A stretch of 49,722 nucleotides of DNA from Saprospiraceae bacterium (lineage in GTDB: Bacteria > Bacteroidota > Bacteroidia > Chitinophagales > Saprospiraceae), in the NCBI GenBank assembly GCA_019634045.1, contig JAHQWA010000449.1, positions 1 through 49,722 on the forward strand, read 5' to 3'. The notes beneath the pieces are model-generated. The model ran no database searches. It saw only the letters and a list, made by a program, of their open reading frames with translations, and had not been told where the DNA came from. The position numbers and the translations under genes were made by a program. This document shows, piece after piece, positions 1-9,192 of this stretch (position 1 is the first letter of the stretch; the number at the start of each line of letters is the position of its first letter).

Positions 1-3000
1 CAGCGGTCTCAACACCTGGCGAATTACTTCAAGCAACTCTTTGCACAAGTAACCAACCCGCCCATCGATCCGATTAGAGAGCGATCTGTCATGTCTCTCT
101 TTGCTATGTTGGGAGGGGCTAAGAATATTCTCGAATCCGATGCAGAACGGGCGCGCTTTGTGCACTTGCCCAGTCCTGTTTTGGACAATGCTGCGATCAG
201 CAAAATCAAACGACTACATCACCCTCATTTTCGCTCGGGGGTAATTGATATCGTTTTCAAAGCGGATGGTCAGAAAGGTCGTTTGAAAGCGGCGATTGAC
301 CATATCTGTGCCGTGGCTGAGGACCTGGCACGTAATGGGACCAATATTTTGATCCTCTCGGATCGCAATGCGGATGCCTTTCGAGCACCGATTCCTTCCT
401 TATTGGCCGTGGGTGCCATTCACCATCACTTGATTAGTACTGGACTGAGGAGTCTGACCTCGCTAGTGATAGAGGCTGGAGATGTGCGCGAGACCCATCA
501 CTATGCTACCTTGATCGGCTACGGAGCCAGTGCAGTGAATGCCTACATGGCTTATGCTACCTTGGCTAGTTTACATAAGGAAGCCTATTTCGATGATTCC
601 ATCACCTTACCAGAAGCTTTTAAAATCTATGATAAAGCGGTTGGTAAAGGTTTGTTGAAGATCATGTCGAAAATCGGTATTTCAACGCTACAAGCTTATC
701 AAGGAGCGCAAATCTTCGAAGCCTTAGGTTTGTCTTCGGAGGTAGTAGGTACTTCTTTCAAAGGAACCGTGTCCAGAATTGAAGGGATTGGTTTTGATGG
801 TATCGCAGAAGAAGTACTGACCCGACATTCTATGGCCTTCCCCGAAAAGACCATCCCCGATGCACAATTGGATGTGGGCGGTGTTTTCCAATGGAAGCGT
901 AGAGGAGAGGCTCACCTTTTCAATCCGCAGACCATTCATTTGCTGCAGTATTCTACGCGCAAGAATGATTATACCGCATACAAGAAATACGCAAAACTGA
1001 TCAATGATCAATCCGCTCAAGCCCTTACGCTGAGAGGACTGTTGACGTTCCGTAAAGGAGAGTCTATCCCCTTAGAGGAAGTGGAACCCGTAGAAAACAT
1101 TTTCAAGCGATTTGCTACCGGTGCGATGTCTTTCGGTTCGATCTCCCATGAGGCGCATTCCACCTTGGCAATAGCCATGAATCGGATTGGTGGACGTAGT
1201 AACAGTGGAGAGGGCGGAGAGGATGAAATTCGCTTTGCCCCTAAAGAAAATGGCGATTGGGAGCGCTCTGCTACTAAGCAGGTGGCATCGGGCCGATTTG
1301 GGGTAACCAGCTACTATTTGACGAATGCCAATGAGATACAAATTAAAATGGCCCAAGGGGCTAAACCAGGAGAAGGCGGTCAGTTACCTGGACATAAAGT
1401 AGACGATTGGATCGGTAGAGTGAGACACTCTACGCCTGGCGTGGGTTTGATTTCACCACCACCGCATCACGATATCTACTCCATCGAAGACTTGGCACAG
1501 CTGATTTTTGATTTGAAAAATGCCAATCGGGAGGCTCGTATCAATGTGAAACTCGTATCGAAGGCAGGTGTAGGGATTATCGCATCCGGGGTGGCTAAAG
1601 CCCATGCAGATGCCATTCTGATCTCTGGTCATGATGGAGGTACCGGGGCATCTCCGATCACCTCGATTCGTCATGCCGGTTTGCCTTGGGAATTAGGATT
1701 AGCAGAAACACATCAGACATTAGTCAAAAATAAATTACGAGATCGAGTTCGGGTTCAAACGGACGGCCAGATTCGAACGGGTAGAGACCTGGCCATCGCC
1801 ACCTTATTGGGGGCCGAAGAATGGGGCGTTGCTACGGCTGCGCTGGTGGTAGAGGGATGTATTATGATGCGCAAGTGCCATCTGAATACTTGTCCGGTAG
1901 GTATTGCTACACAGGACAAAGAATTGCGGAAGCGCTTTACTGGCGATCCTGAACATGTAATTAACTTTTTCCGGTTCTTGGCCCAAGACCTTCGAGAAAT
2001 CATGGCTGAACTTGGCTTTAGAACGGTAGATGAAATGGTGGGTAAAGTAGAGATGTTGAAAGCCAAGCAACAGATCGAACACTGGAAATACAAGACACTT
2101 GATCTTAGTCCGATTTTGTACAAAGAACCTGCTGATGAAACGGTAGGCCAGTACAAGAAAATACCGCAAGATCATGACATCGATGATATACTAGATCGTA
2201 AGTTGATCGAACACGCAGGCTTGGCTTTGGAGTCGGCAAGCCCGGTGAGTTCTACCTTCCCGATTAAAAATACGGATCGGGCGGTAGGAGCCATGCTTTC
2301 CAACGAAATTTCGAAACGATGGAAAGGAGAGGGACTTCCGGATGCTTGCGTTCAGTACCGCTTCAGAGGTTCAGCAGGGCAGAGTTTTGGTGCTTTTGGT
2401 GCCAAAGGCATTGAGTTTACTTTGGAAGGGGAGGCCAATGACTATTTCGGGAAAGGCCTTTCTGGTGGGCGCTTGATTGTGGTGCCAGATCGCGATGCTA
2501 AGTTTACCCCAGAGGAAAATATCATCATTGGTAATGTAGCCTTTTATGGCGCCACTTCTGGAGAAGCTTACATTCGAGGAATGGGAGGTGAAAGATTCTG
2601 CGTCAGAAACTCAGGTGTGAATACGGTAGTCGAGGGAATCGGCGATCACGGCTGTGAGTATATGACCGGCGGTCTGGTGGTCGTCTTGGGAGATACAGGT
2701 AAGAATTTTGCGGCGGGTATGAGTGGAGGTATGGCTTACATTTATAACCCAGAAGGAAAATTTGAGGAAAGGGTGAATGCGGAAATGATTGACCTGGACC
2801 CGCTTAGCGATGAAGATATAGAAATACTTCGTAAGATGGTTCGGAACCACTTCAGCTATACCAGTAGCTCCGTTGCTTTAGATATTTTGAATGATTGGGA
2901 TCAACAAAAGGGACACTTCGTGAAGGTCATGCCGAAGGATTACAAAGCGGTATTGGCTAAGAGGAAAACCAAACCCAAAGTGGAGGTGAAACTAGCAGCA

Positions 3001-3012
3001 GCAACAGCCTAA
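1..3012 (+). CDS. gltB: Glutamate synthase (NADPH) large subunit, 5'-truncated by window edge
   Basis: The reading frame is open from base 1, so this is the C-terminal 1003 residues of a protein of about 1500; the ATG at 91 is internal, because the preceding in-frame codons (ending ...NPPIDPIRE) are typical GltB sequence. The missing part is the N-terminal class II glutaminase domain. Visible here are the end of the central domain, the FMN-binding synthase barrel (ATGAMSFGSISHEAH and the Gly-rich EGGEDE stretch), the three [3Fe-4S] cysteines in a C-x5-C-x4-C pattern (codons at 1858, 1876 and 1891), and the C-terminal GxGxG beta-helix (about 2350-2760). With GltD it converts glutamine plus 2-oxoglutarate to two glutamates in the cytosol. 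gltD follows 45 nt downstream, surely one operon. Function is near certain from motif content; only the start is unseen. Confidence 0.97.
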   Translation, partial: QRSQHLANYFKQLFAQVTNPPIDPIRERSVMSLFAMLGGAKNILESDAERARFVHLPSPVLDNAAISKIKRLHHPHFRSGVIDIVFKADGQKGRLKAAIDHICAVAEDLARNGTNILILSDRNADAFRAPIPSLLAVGAIHHHLISTGLRSLTSLVIEAGDVRETHHYATLIGYGASAVNAYMAYATLASLHKEAYFDDSITLPEAFKIYDKAVGKGLLKIMSKIGISTLQAYQGAQIFEALGLSSEVVGTSFKGTVSRIEGIGFDGIAEEVLTRHSMAFPEKTIPDAQLDVGGVFQWKRRGEAHLFNPQTIHLLQYSTRKNDYTAYKKYAKLINDQSAQALTLRGLLTFRKGESIPLEEVEPVENIFKRFATGAMSFGSISHEAHSTLAIAMNRIGGRSNSGEGGEDEIRFAPKENGDWERSATKQVASGRFGVTSYYLTNANEIQIKMAQGAKPGEGGQLPGHKVDDWIGRVRHSTPGVGLISPPPHHDIYSIEDLAQLIFDLKNANREARINVKLVSKAGVGIIASGVAKAHADAILISGHDGGTGASPITSIRHAGLPWELGLAETHQTLVKNKLRDRVRVQTDGQIRTGRDLAIATLLGAEEWGVATAALVVEGCIMMRKCHLNTCPVGIATQDKELRKRFTGDPEHVINFFRFLAQDLREIMAELGFRTVDEMVGKVEMLKAKQQIEHWKYKTLDLSPILYKEPADETVGQYKKIPQDHDIDDILDRKLIEHAGLALESASPVSSTFPIKNTDRAVGAMLSNEISKRWKGEGLPDACVQYRFRGSAGQSFGAFGAKGIEFTLEGEANDYFGKGLSGGRLIVVPDRDAKFTPEENIIIGNVAFYGATSGEAYIRGMGGERFCVRNSGVNTVVEGIGDHGCEYMTGGLVVVLGDTGKNFAAGMSGGMAYIYNPEGKFEERVNAEMIDLDPLSDEDIEILRKMVRNHFSYTSSSVALDILNDWDQQKGHFVKVMPKDYKAVLAKRKTKPKVEVKLAAATA

Positions 3013-3057
3013 GTGGGCAATTTTCTTTTTTGTTTTTGAACAGCTAAATGGTACAAA

Positions 3058-4548
3058 ATGGCAGATCCAAAAGGGTTTATGAAATATACGCGCGAGCTTC
3101 CGGCGACGCGAAATGCTAAAGAAAGAGTAGAAGATTACAAAGAACTATACCAGGACTTCCCCGCTGAGAAAACGATATCACAGGCTTCTCGTTGCATGGA
3201 TTGTGGCATTCCTTTTTGCCACAACGGATGTCCCCTTGGCAACATCATCCCGGAATTCAATGATGCCGTATATCAAGAAGATTGGGCTACCGCCTTTGAT
3301 ATCTTGAGTAGTACGAACAACTTTCCAGAATTTACCGGGAGAATATGTCCAGCTCCTTGTGAAGCAGCCTGCGTGCTAGGCATTAATCAACCACCGGTAG
3401 CTATTGAACACATTGAGAAATCCATTGCAGAAATGGCTTTCGCAAAAGGATATATTCGTCCTCAGCCTCCACAAGTGCGTACTGGCAAAAAGATTGCCGT
3501 GGTGGGTTCTGGCCCTGCCGGATTAGCTACTGCTGCTCAACTGAACAAGGCGGGACACTACGTCACGGTATACGAGCGTAATACCCGGCCCGGAGGGCTA
3601 CTGCGATATGGAATTCCTGATTTTAAACTAGATAAGGGAATTGTTGAAAGGAGAGTAGCACTGATGGAGGCGGAAGGAATCAAGTTTAAAGTCAATGCTG
3701 ACGTTGGAAATAATGTAAACGCCAAAAAGCTGTTGGAAGAAAGTGATGCGATGGTTTTGTGCGGAGGATCTACCATCCCGAGAGATCTGAAATTACCAGG
3801 AAGAGAGCTAAAAGGCGTGTATTTCGCTATGGAATTCTTGGATCAGAACAATAAACGAGTAGCAGGAGATAGCATCCCGGAAAAATCTGCCATCATGGCC
3901 ACTGGTAAAAGGATAGTGGTGATCGGAGGAGGAGATACAGGGGCGGATTGCGTAGGTACTTCCAATCGACATAAAGCCAAGTCGGTCACACAGTTGGAGA
4001 TTATGCCAATGCCACCAAAGGAACGAGATATGGTTACCTGGCCAAACTGGCCAATGGTGTTGCGTACCTCGACTTCTCACGAGGAAGGATGTGAGCGGCA
4101 GTGGGCCATCAATACCAAGGCCTTTATCGGAGATAAGAAGGGCAATTTGAAAGCCATTCAAATCGTAAAGGTGGAGTGGGCCAAAGATGAAGCTACGGGG
4201 CGGTACAGCTTTCAAGAGGTGGAAGGATCGGTGGAAGAGATTCCTTGCGATATGGTTTTGATCGCGGCAGGTTTCCTTCACCCCCAACACGAAGGCATGC
4301 TGAAAAAGCTAGGGATTGACTTAACTGATAGAGGAAACGTACAGGATACAGACTATAAAACCTCCGTAGATAAAGTATTTACGGCTGGCGATATGCGCAG
4401 AGGGCAATCGCTAGTTGTGTGGGCGATAGCGGAAGGAAGAGAGGCGGCTAGAAGAGTGGATGAATATCTGATGGGGTCTTCAGCCCTGGAGGTACGAGAT
4501 GATTCTCCCTTGCATATGGTGCAACAGGAGACCAAGGCATTGGTCTAG
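3058..4548 (+). CDS. gltD: Glutamate synthase small subunit (NADPH oxidoreductase)
   Basis: A 496-residue protein of the usual GltD length. N-terminal cysteines C46, C49, C54, C58 and C97, C101, C105 are the ligands of the two [4Fe-4S] clusters. An FAD-binding GSGPAG motif lies at about 150-155 and a second Rossmann motif (IGGGDTGADC, 289-298) for NADPH. The C-terminal AGDMRRGQSLVVWAI is the FAD-contacting signature of this family. It passes electrons from NADPH through FAD and Fe-S clusters to the FMN site of GltB. It starts 45 nt after gltB and is followed by a clear intrinsic terminator (4590-4628), so it closes the operon. Confidence 0.97.
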   Translation: MADPKGFMKYTRELPATRNAKERVEDYKELYQDFPAEKTISQASRCMDCGIPFCHNGCPLGNIIPEFNDAVYQEDWATAFDILSSTNNFPEFTGRICPAPCEAACVLGINQPPVAIEHIEKSIAEMAFAKGYIRPQPPQVRTGKKIAVVGSGPAGLATAAQLNKAGHYVTVYERNTRPGGLLRYGIPDFKLDKGIVERRVALMEAEGIKFKVNADVGNNVNAKKLLEESDAMVLCGGSTIPRDLKLPGRELKGVYFAMEFLDQNNKRVAGDSIPEKSAIMATGKRIVVIGGGDTGADCVGTSNRHKAKSVTQLEIMPMPPKERDMVTWPNWPMVLRTSTSHEEGCERQWAINTKAFIGDKKGNLKAIQIVKVEWAKDEATGRYSFQEVEGSVEEIPCDMVLIAAGFLHPQHEGMLKKLGIDLTDRGNVQDTDYKTSVDKVFTAGDMRRGQSLVVWAIAEGREAARRVDEYLMGSSALEVRDDSPLHMVQQETKALV

Positions 4549-4589
4549 GACCAAGCGTCTATAGAAACTGATTAAATCTCCTTAATAGT

Positions 4590-4628
4590 GGGCTAGCTTT
4601 TCCTCGATGAGCTAGCCCTTTCTATTTT
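4590..4628 (+). terminator. Intrinsic terminator of gltBD
   Basis: A perfect 9-bp stem, GGGCTAGCT (4590-4598) with AGCTAGCCC (4610-4618), an 11-nt loop, then a T-rich tail TTTCTATTTT. It sits 42 nt after the gltD stop. Confidence 0.85.
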
Positions 4629-4715
4629 GCGGACAAGAGACGACTTCATCGATTGATCTTTTACAAACATATACCTGTTGTAGTTCTTATATATTGATCC
4701 TAAACCTATAGACCT

Positions 4716-5255
4716 ATGAGTGCATCAGCAGAAATGCCATACTTTATCAAGCCATCTCAGGCTTTGAGCCAGCAGGAGAAGGTGGAAGCCTACGAGCAAG
4801 CTATTCAAGCCATCGACGCCAATTTGATGGGAGAGTCGGATAGTACCCTCAAGATGGTGACGATTAATTGTTTATTGAAGACTTACTTGCCTTATTATTA
4901 TTGGGTGGGTTTCTATCTCGTCAAGCATGGAAAACTGATGGTTGGTCCCTACCAAGGTACATTGGGTTGTCTCCATATTGACTTTTCTAAAGGAGTATGT
5001 GGGAAAGCAGCACGGACCAAGGAAACACAGATCGTGGCAGAAGTCCATGCGCTTAGCCAAGGTACAGACCACATCGCTTGTGATCCGAATTCACAATCTG
5101 AAATTGTCGTTCCGGTACTCGACGCTAGGGGAGAACTATTGGCGGTATTTGATGTGGATAGTACCTTGCCAGCTTCTTTTGATGAAGTGGATCAGGAATA
5201 CCTCGAAAAACTTCTGCAAAAACACTTCGCAGTAGAGGACTTGACGCAAGTTTAG
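4716..5255 (+). CDS. msrC: Free methionine-(R)-sulfoxide reductase, GAF-domain type
   Basis: 179 residues forming a single GAF domain. The line-up WVGFYL, GPYQG, G-C85-L-H, GVC95G, HIAC122D, SEIVVP and FDVDS matches the fRMsr family (E. coli YebR/MsrC), including all three redox cysteines (C85, C95, C122), which separates it from ordinary signalling GAF domains. The family reduces free L-methionine-(R)-S-oxide in the cytosol using thioredoxin. Monocistronic: a terminator lies upstream and a long non-coding region follows. The start ATG at 4716 is the only ATG ahead of the conserved domain. Confidence 0.9.
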   Translation: MSASAEMPYFIKPSQALSQQEKVEAYEQAIQAIDANLMGESDSTLKMVTINCLLKTYLPYYYWVGFYLVKHGKLMVGPYQGTLGCLHIDFSKGVCGKAARTKETQIVAEVHALSQGTDHIACDPNSQSEIVVPVLDARGELLAVFDVDSTLPASFDEVDQEYLEKLLQKHFAVEDLTQV

Positions 5256-5465
5256 TGTTAAATGCTTTTGCGTCTCTTCGCAAAGAGGGATGAGTAAGCG
5301 TGGTTTTCTCCTCGTAAGAGGTGAAGCACAGATATCAGAACGGAATTTTATGGAAAAATCGAGAAAAAACAGGGCGTTCAGAAGAAATTCAGACTAATTA
5401 GCGATATAAAAAAACGGAAAAAATCAAATGCTTTTTTATATTTAACGCCAACACTAAATATGTAT

Positions 5466-5604
5466 AGTCGCTTTAAGTTTCATATATGTTGGGTTAAAAT
5501 TGTTACAGCAATTATTAACCCAATTTTTTTTCCTATCACTTGCTCTTTTCAAGAAGAAAGAAGGTGGCACTTAGTTGGCCACCCCAGTCGTTTTAAGTTT
5601 CATA
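5466..5604 (+). repeat. Pair of 19-nt direct repeats, 120 nt apart
   Basis: AGTCGCTTTAAGTTTCATA at 5466-5484 and AGTCGTTTTAAGTTTCATA at 5586-5604 differ at one base. Each copy runs directly into an inverted repeat: the first into the 5489-5531 hairpin, the second into ATACATTATTT / AAATGATGTAT (5602-5624). Role unknown. Confidence 0.75.
5489..5531 (+). terminator. Strong intrinsic terminator
   Basis: TTGGGTTAA (5489-5497) pairs with TTAACCCAA (5515-5523), with inner AATTG/CAATT pairing, followed by eight Ts (5524-5531). It is 234 nt beyond the msrC stop, so either it is a distal terminator for msrC or it ends a short unrecognised transcript. Confidence 0.8.
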
Positions 5605-5827
5605 CATTATTTGAAATGATGTATAGGCTTTAACAATTCTTTGTTGATATTCTGTTCGCTTCTTACATCTTCAAAAGAGAATAAATGTTGGTTTTTCCTA
5701 CAAAAACTTCATAAATCTTAACAGAAAGTCACTTCAAAAGAACATTGTTCTCACAAAATAACATAGAGCTTGTGATTTACCAAATAATGCCAATCTGAAA
5801 TCCGATGCAATTCATTGCAACCGAATG

Positions 5828-5841
5828 CGCAAACGTTTGCG
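5828..5841. promoter_or_regulatory. LacI-family operator (14-bp perfect palindrome)
   Basis: CGCAAACGTTTGCG is a perfect palindrome with the central CG step typical of LacI/GalR operators. It lies 114 nt before the lacI-type gene at 5955 and covers the candidate -33 box, so it is most likely the autorepression site of that regulator. Confidence 0.75.
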
Positions 5842-5865
5842 GTGGAAAAATAATTTTTATCTTTA
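5836..5865 (+). promoter_or_regulatory. Promoter of the lacI-type gene
   Basis: TTTG (5836-5839), an 18-nt spacer, then TATCTTTA (5858-5865), which differs from the Bacteroidota -7 consensus TAnnTTTG only in the last base. The -33 box lies inside the operator palindrome, so bound repressor would block it. Confidence 0.55.
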
Positions 5866-5954
5866 AAAGTCGAAGACCTAAAATATCAACTTACATACAG
5901 ATTGAATTCAGATCTGCGCAGAAGCCTGCCAATCGATTATAATTAGGCAAACTG

Positions 5955-6950
5955 ATGGGAAGAATCACTATAAAGGATATCGCTAAGTTATTGGAAATTA
6001 ACCCCTCCACGGTTTCGAGAGCACTGAAAGACCATCCAGATATTAGTCAGGAAACCAGAGCTAAGGTGAAACGTATCGCCGAAGACCTAGGTTATGTCCC
6101 CAACTTACAGGCTATCTCCTTCCGCAATCGTAAGAGCCATCTGATAGGTTTGATCCTACCGGATATGAACATGTTCTTTTTCCCACCAGTCATCAGTGCC
6201 ATCGAAGAAAAAGTACGCCAGCAAGGGTACAATCTCATCGTCTTACATTCCAATAATCAACTGGAACGCGAACAGGAGAATGTTCGAATTTGTCAGCGAC
6301 TAGGGGTAGAAGGCCTGCTGGTATCTTTAACCTCGGAATCGAGTACGCTGGATCATTTTTCAGAGTTGATAGAACAGGGAGTACCGGTCATATTATTTGA
6401 CCGGGTAAAGGACAAGATCGATCTGCCCACCGTAATCATCCATGATGAAGCTGTCGCTTGGGAAGCGGTTTCACATCTAGCTAATAAGGGCCGGAAACGT
6501 ATATGTGGTTTATTTGGAGACCCCAAACTATCTATTTCACAATTGCGCAAAGAAGGTTTCCTCAAATCCCTCCATGAGTTTGAACTACCAGTGGATGAGC
6601 GCCTTCTGATTCATGCCTACGACTACAATCATGCCTTCAAAGAAGTAGAAATCATCTTGAATAAGCCCGACTGGCCAGATGCCATCTTTACGATGAGTGA
6701 TACCTTACTGGTCGGTGCGATGATGGCCTTGCAGAAGCATCAAGTTAAAATTCCGGAAGAGATTGCCATTATCAGTATTAGCCATGGCGATATGCCCCGA
6801 TTCTTTAACCCACAAGTGAGTTATGTCCAACATTCGGGAACTCGTGTAGGGGCTACTGCGATCGGTCTACTCTTCAAGATGATCGAAAAGGAATCCATAC
6901 CAAAAGTTAATTATATTGGGACTCGCTTAATTGTGCAGCAAAGCACTTAG
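5955..6950 (+). CDS. LacI/GalR-family transcriptional regulator
   Basis: 331 residues. The N-terminal TIKDIAKLLEINPSTVSRALKDHPDIS is the LacI helix-turn-helix with hinge helix (residues about 4-55), followed by a periplasmic-binding-protein-like sensor domain (LIGLILPDMN...). The ligand cannot be read from the sequence; the family binds sugars or nucleobases. A perfect LacI-type palindrome upstream suggests autoregulation. The next gene, gluQ, starts 17 nt downstream, so the two may be co-transcribed, but gluQ is a translation gene and an unlikely target. No sugar-uptake genes adjoin; galK (11684) and the GH13 amylase (38302) are the nearest sugar genes, and neither showed me the same palindrome upstream. 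Confidence 0.93.
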   Translation: MGRITIKDIAKLLEINPSTVSRALKDHPDISQETRAKVKRIAEDLGYVPNLQAISFRNRKSHLIGLILPDMNMFFFPPVISAIEEKVRQQGYNLIVLHSNNQLEREQENVRICQRLGVEGLLVSLTSESSTLDHFSELIEQGVPVILFDRVKDKIDLPTVIIHDEAVAWEAVSHLANKGRKRICGLFGDPKLSISQLRKEGFLKSLHEFELPVDERLLIHAYDYNHAFKEVEIILNKPDWPDAIFTMSDTLLVGAMMALQKHQVKIPEEIAIISISHGDMPRFFNPQVSYVQHSGTRVGATAIGLLFKMIEKESIPKVNYIGTRLIVQQST

Positions 6951-6967
6951 TTCAAGTTCTATCCGTA

Positions 6968-7885
6968 ATGACCCACCGATTGCCTTCTCCCCTCCTTACA
7001 CGTTTGGCCCCAACGCCCAGTGGTTTCCTCCATGCGGGTAACGGACTTTCCTTCGTCATGACCTGGGTATTGGCCAGAGCTCAAGCTGGGAAAGTGCTTT
7101 TGCGTATTGATGATTTAGATCGACAGCGATTCCGCCAGGAATACGTGGAAGATATTTTTAGAACGATTGATTGGCTTGGCCTAGATTTTGATTTGGGTCC
7201 CAGTGGGCCGGATGAATTTGAGGCCAAGTATTCCCAACGACACCGAATGGAGTTGTATCGTCAATATTTGGATAAATTACAGCAAAATGGACTGGTTTAT
7301 GCTTGCACTTGTTCTAGAAAGCGGGTACGAGAGGCAGCGATCAATGGCTTTCTGTATGATGGGCATTGCAGGAAAGGTGGGCATCCACTAGATACCGAGG
7401 GTGCCGCTTGGCGGATAGCTTTACCGGCTGTAGCTCAAGTAGAGATGAGAGATTGGCAACATCCCGATCCTATGGTTTTAGATCTTAATATCGGAATGGG
7501 AGACTATGTGGTTCGGAAAAAAGACCAATTCCCTGCCTATCAATTGACTTCTTTGATAGATGATTCTCATTGGAATATTAACTTTGTAGTTCGGGGAAAG
7601 GATCTTTTGTGGTCAAGTGCTGCTCAGCTTTGGTTAGCACAGCAATTGAACGTAGGCGGTTTTCAGCAGAGCCTCTTTTGGCATCATGAACTGCTATTGA
7701 ATGAGGAAGGAGAAAAGCTAGCTAAGTCAAAGGGAGCTTCTGCCCTGAAGACCTGGCGTGAAAGCGGCGATTCCCCACATAAGATTTACCGTTTGGCCGC
7801 GAAAATGCTAGCATTACCGGAGCAACTTGGCGAATCTTTACCTACACTTATCCAAGCCTTAAAAGATAAAATAGATGAAACTTAA
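6968..7885 (+). CDS. gluQ: Glutamyl-Q tRNA(Asp) synthetase
   Basis: 305 residues, the length of YadB/GluQ-RS rather than full GluRS: the anticodon-binding domain is absent. Class I signatures are present: APTPSGFLHAGN (HIGH-type, H22-A-G-N25) and KLAKS (KMSKS-type, 250-254). Zinc ligands C113-x-C115...Y130-x3-C134 match the Cys-x-Cys...Tyr...Cys pattern of GluQ-RS. The enzyme charges glutamate onto the queuosine of tRNA(Asp) without needing tRNA for activation. It follows the lacI-type gene by 17 nt, and its 3' end overlaps the next gene by 11 nt. Confidence 0.92.
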   Translation: MTHRLPSPLLTRLAPTPSGFLHAGNGLSFVMTWVLARAQAGKVLLRIDDLDRQRFRQEYVEDIFRTIDWLGLDFDLGPSGPDEFEAKYSQRHRMELYRQYLDKLQQNGLVYACTCSRKRVREAAINGFLYDGHCRKGGHPLDTEGAAWRIALPAVAQVEMRDWQHPDPMVLDLNIGMGDYVVRKKDQFPAYQLTSLIDDSHWNINFVVRGKDLLWSSAAQLWLAQQLNVGGFQQSLFWHHELLLNEEGEKLAKSKGASALKTWRESGDSPHKIYRLAAKMLALPEQLGESLPTLIQALKDKIDET

Positions 7886-8924
7886 GCTTAAAAAAAGATA
7901 TTTGATTCCACTTATCCTTGTTGGAGGGGTTTTCCTTGGCCCGCAAAAGGATTTTGAAAAAGTTGATGGTAAGATTGAAGCCATGAGCATGCCACTGGCT
8001 GAAATCCAAGCTTATTTAGCTAGTCAGGACGATAAGGTGCCAGACGTATTTCCGGAAAACAGAGCGCAAGTCATCTGGGCGGACTCTATTCGTAAAACGC
8101 CCTACAGCATTGTCTATTTGCATGGATTCTCTGCTAGCGCCATGGAAGGCGCCCCGATTCATCAAGATTTTGCCAAACGATACGGTTGTAACTTGCTGCT
8201 ATCGCGTTTGGCTGATCACGGCCGAAATTCGGAAGAATCCTTCCTCAATCTTACCCCTAAGGCCCTAGTGGAATCCGCCAAGGAAGCGATCGCTCTAGGG
8301 CAGCTGCTAGGGGATAAGGTTATCCTGATGTCCTGCTCGACCGGTGGCACCTTAAGTGCCTATTTGGCGGCGGAAAATCCAGATATTGTAGAGGCACAAA
8401 TCATGTACTCTCCTAACATTGCTATTTACAGTAGTGCCTCGACCCTACTGACCAAACCTTGGGGACTGCAGCTGGCAAGAGCCACCACCGGAGGAGAATA
8501 CCGGTCTTTTACGGTCCCGGAGAGTTGTGATCCAGCTTGGACAACCACTTACCGTTTAGAAGGCCTCATCGCCTTACAGGCTTTATTGGATCAGACCATG
8601 AAACCCGAAATCTTCCAAAAAATCTCTCACCCTGTATTCGTTGGATGCTATTATAAAAATGAAGAAGAACAAGATATGGTCGTATCCGTAGCTGCCATGA
8701 AGGATTTTATGGCAGAGATATCTACTCCTGAAGAAGATAAAAGCTTTGTTCCCTTCCCCGAAGCACAGACCCATGTCATTGCGGCGGGCTGCCAATCCAA
8801 AGACCTAGAAAATGTGCGAAGGGCATCTTATCAGTTTGCGGAGAAAGTCTTGGGTTTGGTACCCGTAGACCAAGCTAGTGAAACAGAATCGCTAGAACCA
8901 ACAGAAGCAGCCACTTCGGAATAA
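7875..8924 (+). CDS. Alpha/beta hydrolase, membrane-anchored or exported
   Basis: 349 residues. A basic start (MKLKLKKRYL) and a hydrophobic stretch IPLILVGGVFL (11-21) suggest an uncleaved anchor or signal. HGFSAS (83-88) forms the oxyanion region, S155 in S-C-S-T-G-G replaces the usual GxSxG nucleophile elbow, and H300 (QTHVIAAG) is a plausible catalytic histidine. This resembles carboxylesterase or thermostable monoacylglycerol-lipase-type enzymes; the substrate is unknown. The ATG overlaps the end of gluQ by 11 nt, indicating translational coupling. The C-terminus is Glu/Thr-rich and likely disordered. Confidence 0.85.
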   Translation: MKLKLKKRYLIPLILVGGVFLGPQKDFEKVDGKIEAMSMPLAEIQAYLASQDDKVPDVFPENRAQVIWADSIRKTPYSIVYLHGFSASAMEGAPIHQDFAKRYGCNLLLSRLADHGRNSEESFLNLTPKALVESAKEAIALGQLLGDKVILMSCSTGGTLSAYLAAENPDIVEAQIMYSPNIAIYSSASTLLTKPWGLQLARATTGGEYRSFTVPESCDPAWTTTYRLEGLIALQALLDQTMKPEIFQKISHPVFVGCYYKNEEEQDMVVSVAAMKDFMAEISTPEEDKSFVPFPEAQTHVIAAGCQSKDLENVRRASYQFAEKVLGLVPVDQASETESLEPTEAATSE

Positions 8925-9192
8925 GCCGTACGGCATGAGACACTCCTCTGATTCAATTGACACAATGATCTGAGGCCAGCCCTTCGAGCTAGACTTATAG
9001 TGAAACTTTTTCGCATATCAAACCGTCTTTGCTACAGTTGAGAAATCACACCCTTGCTAGATGAAGCACCTGGAATAGGTTTTAAGCACTTAGCGGTCCT
9101 AAAACATAAATTTTGGTGAAGTGGTGCAACATCTTACCTATCGTCGTGTCTTTTCGACTAAACAAGCTTTTTTCACCTAAAAATTGCCCGAT

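Larger units (their letters stand above)
5256..5954. other. Long AT-rich intergenic region ahead of lacI
   Basis: About 700 nt without a plausible gene. It holds a short hairpin CCTC-GTAA-GAGG near 5312-5323, a strong terminator-like hairpin (5489-5531), two copies of a 19-nt motif (5466-5484 and 5586-5604), the second running into an imperfect palindrome (5602-5624), and then the lacI operator/promoter (5828-5865). The T-rich unstructured middle is unexplained. Confidence 0.7.

Noticed and set aside
1755..2175. Minus-strand open frames inside gltB
   Set aside because: They are antisense shadows of a strongly conserved coding region and show no family features.
91..3012. ATG at 91 as the start of the glutamate synthase large subunit
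   Set aside because: The frame is open to base 1 and the upstream codons are typical GltB sequence, so the gene is cut by the window edge.
5466..5604. CRISPR repeats
   Set aside because: Only two copies, with 101 nt between them, and no cas gene nearby.
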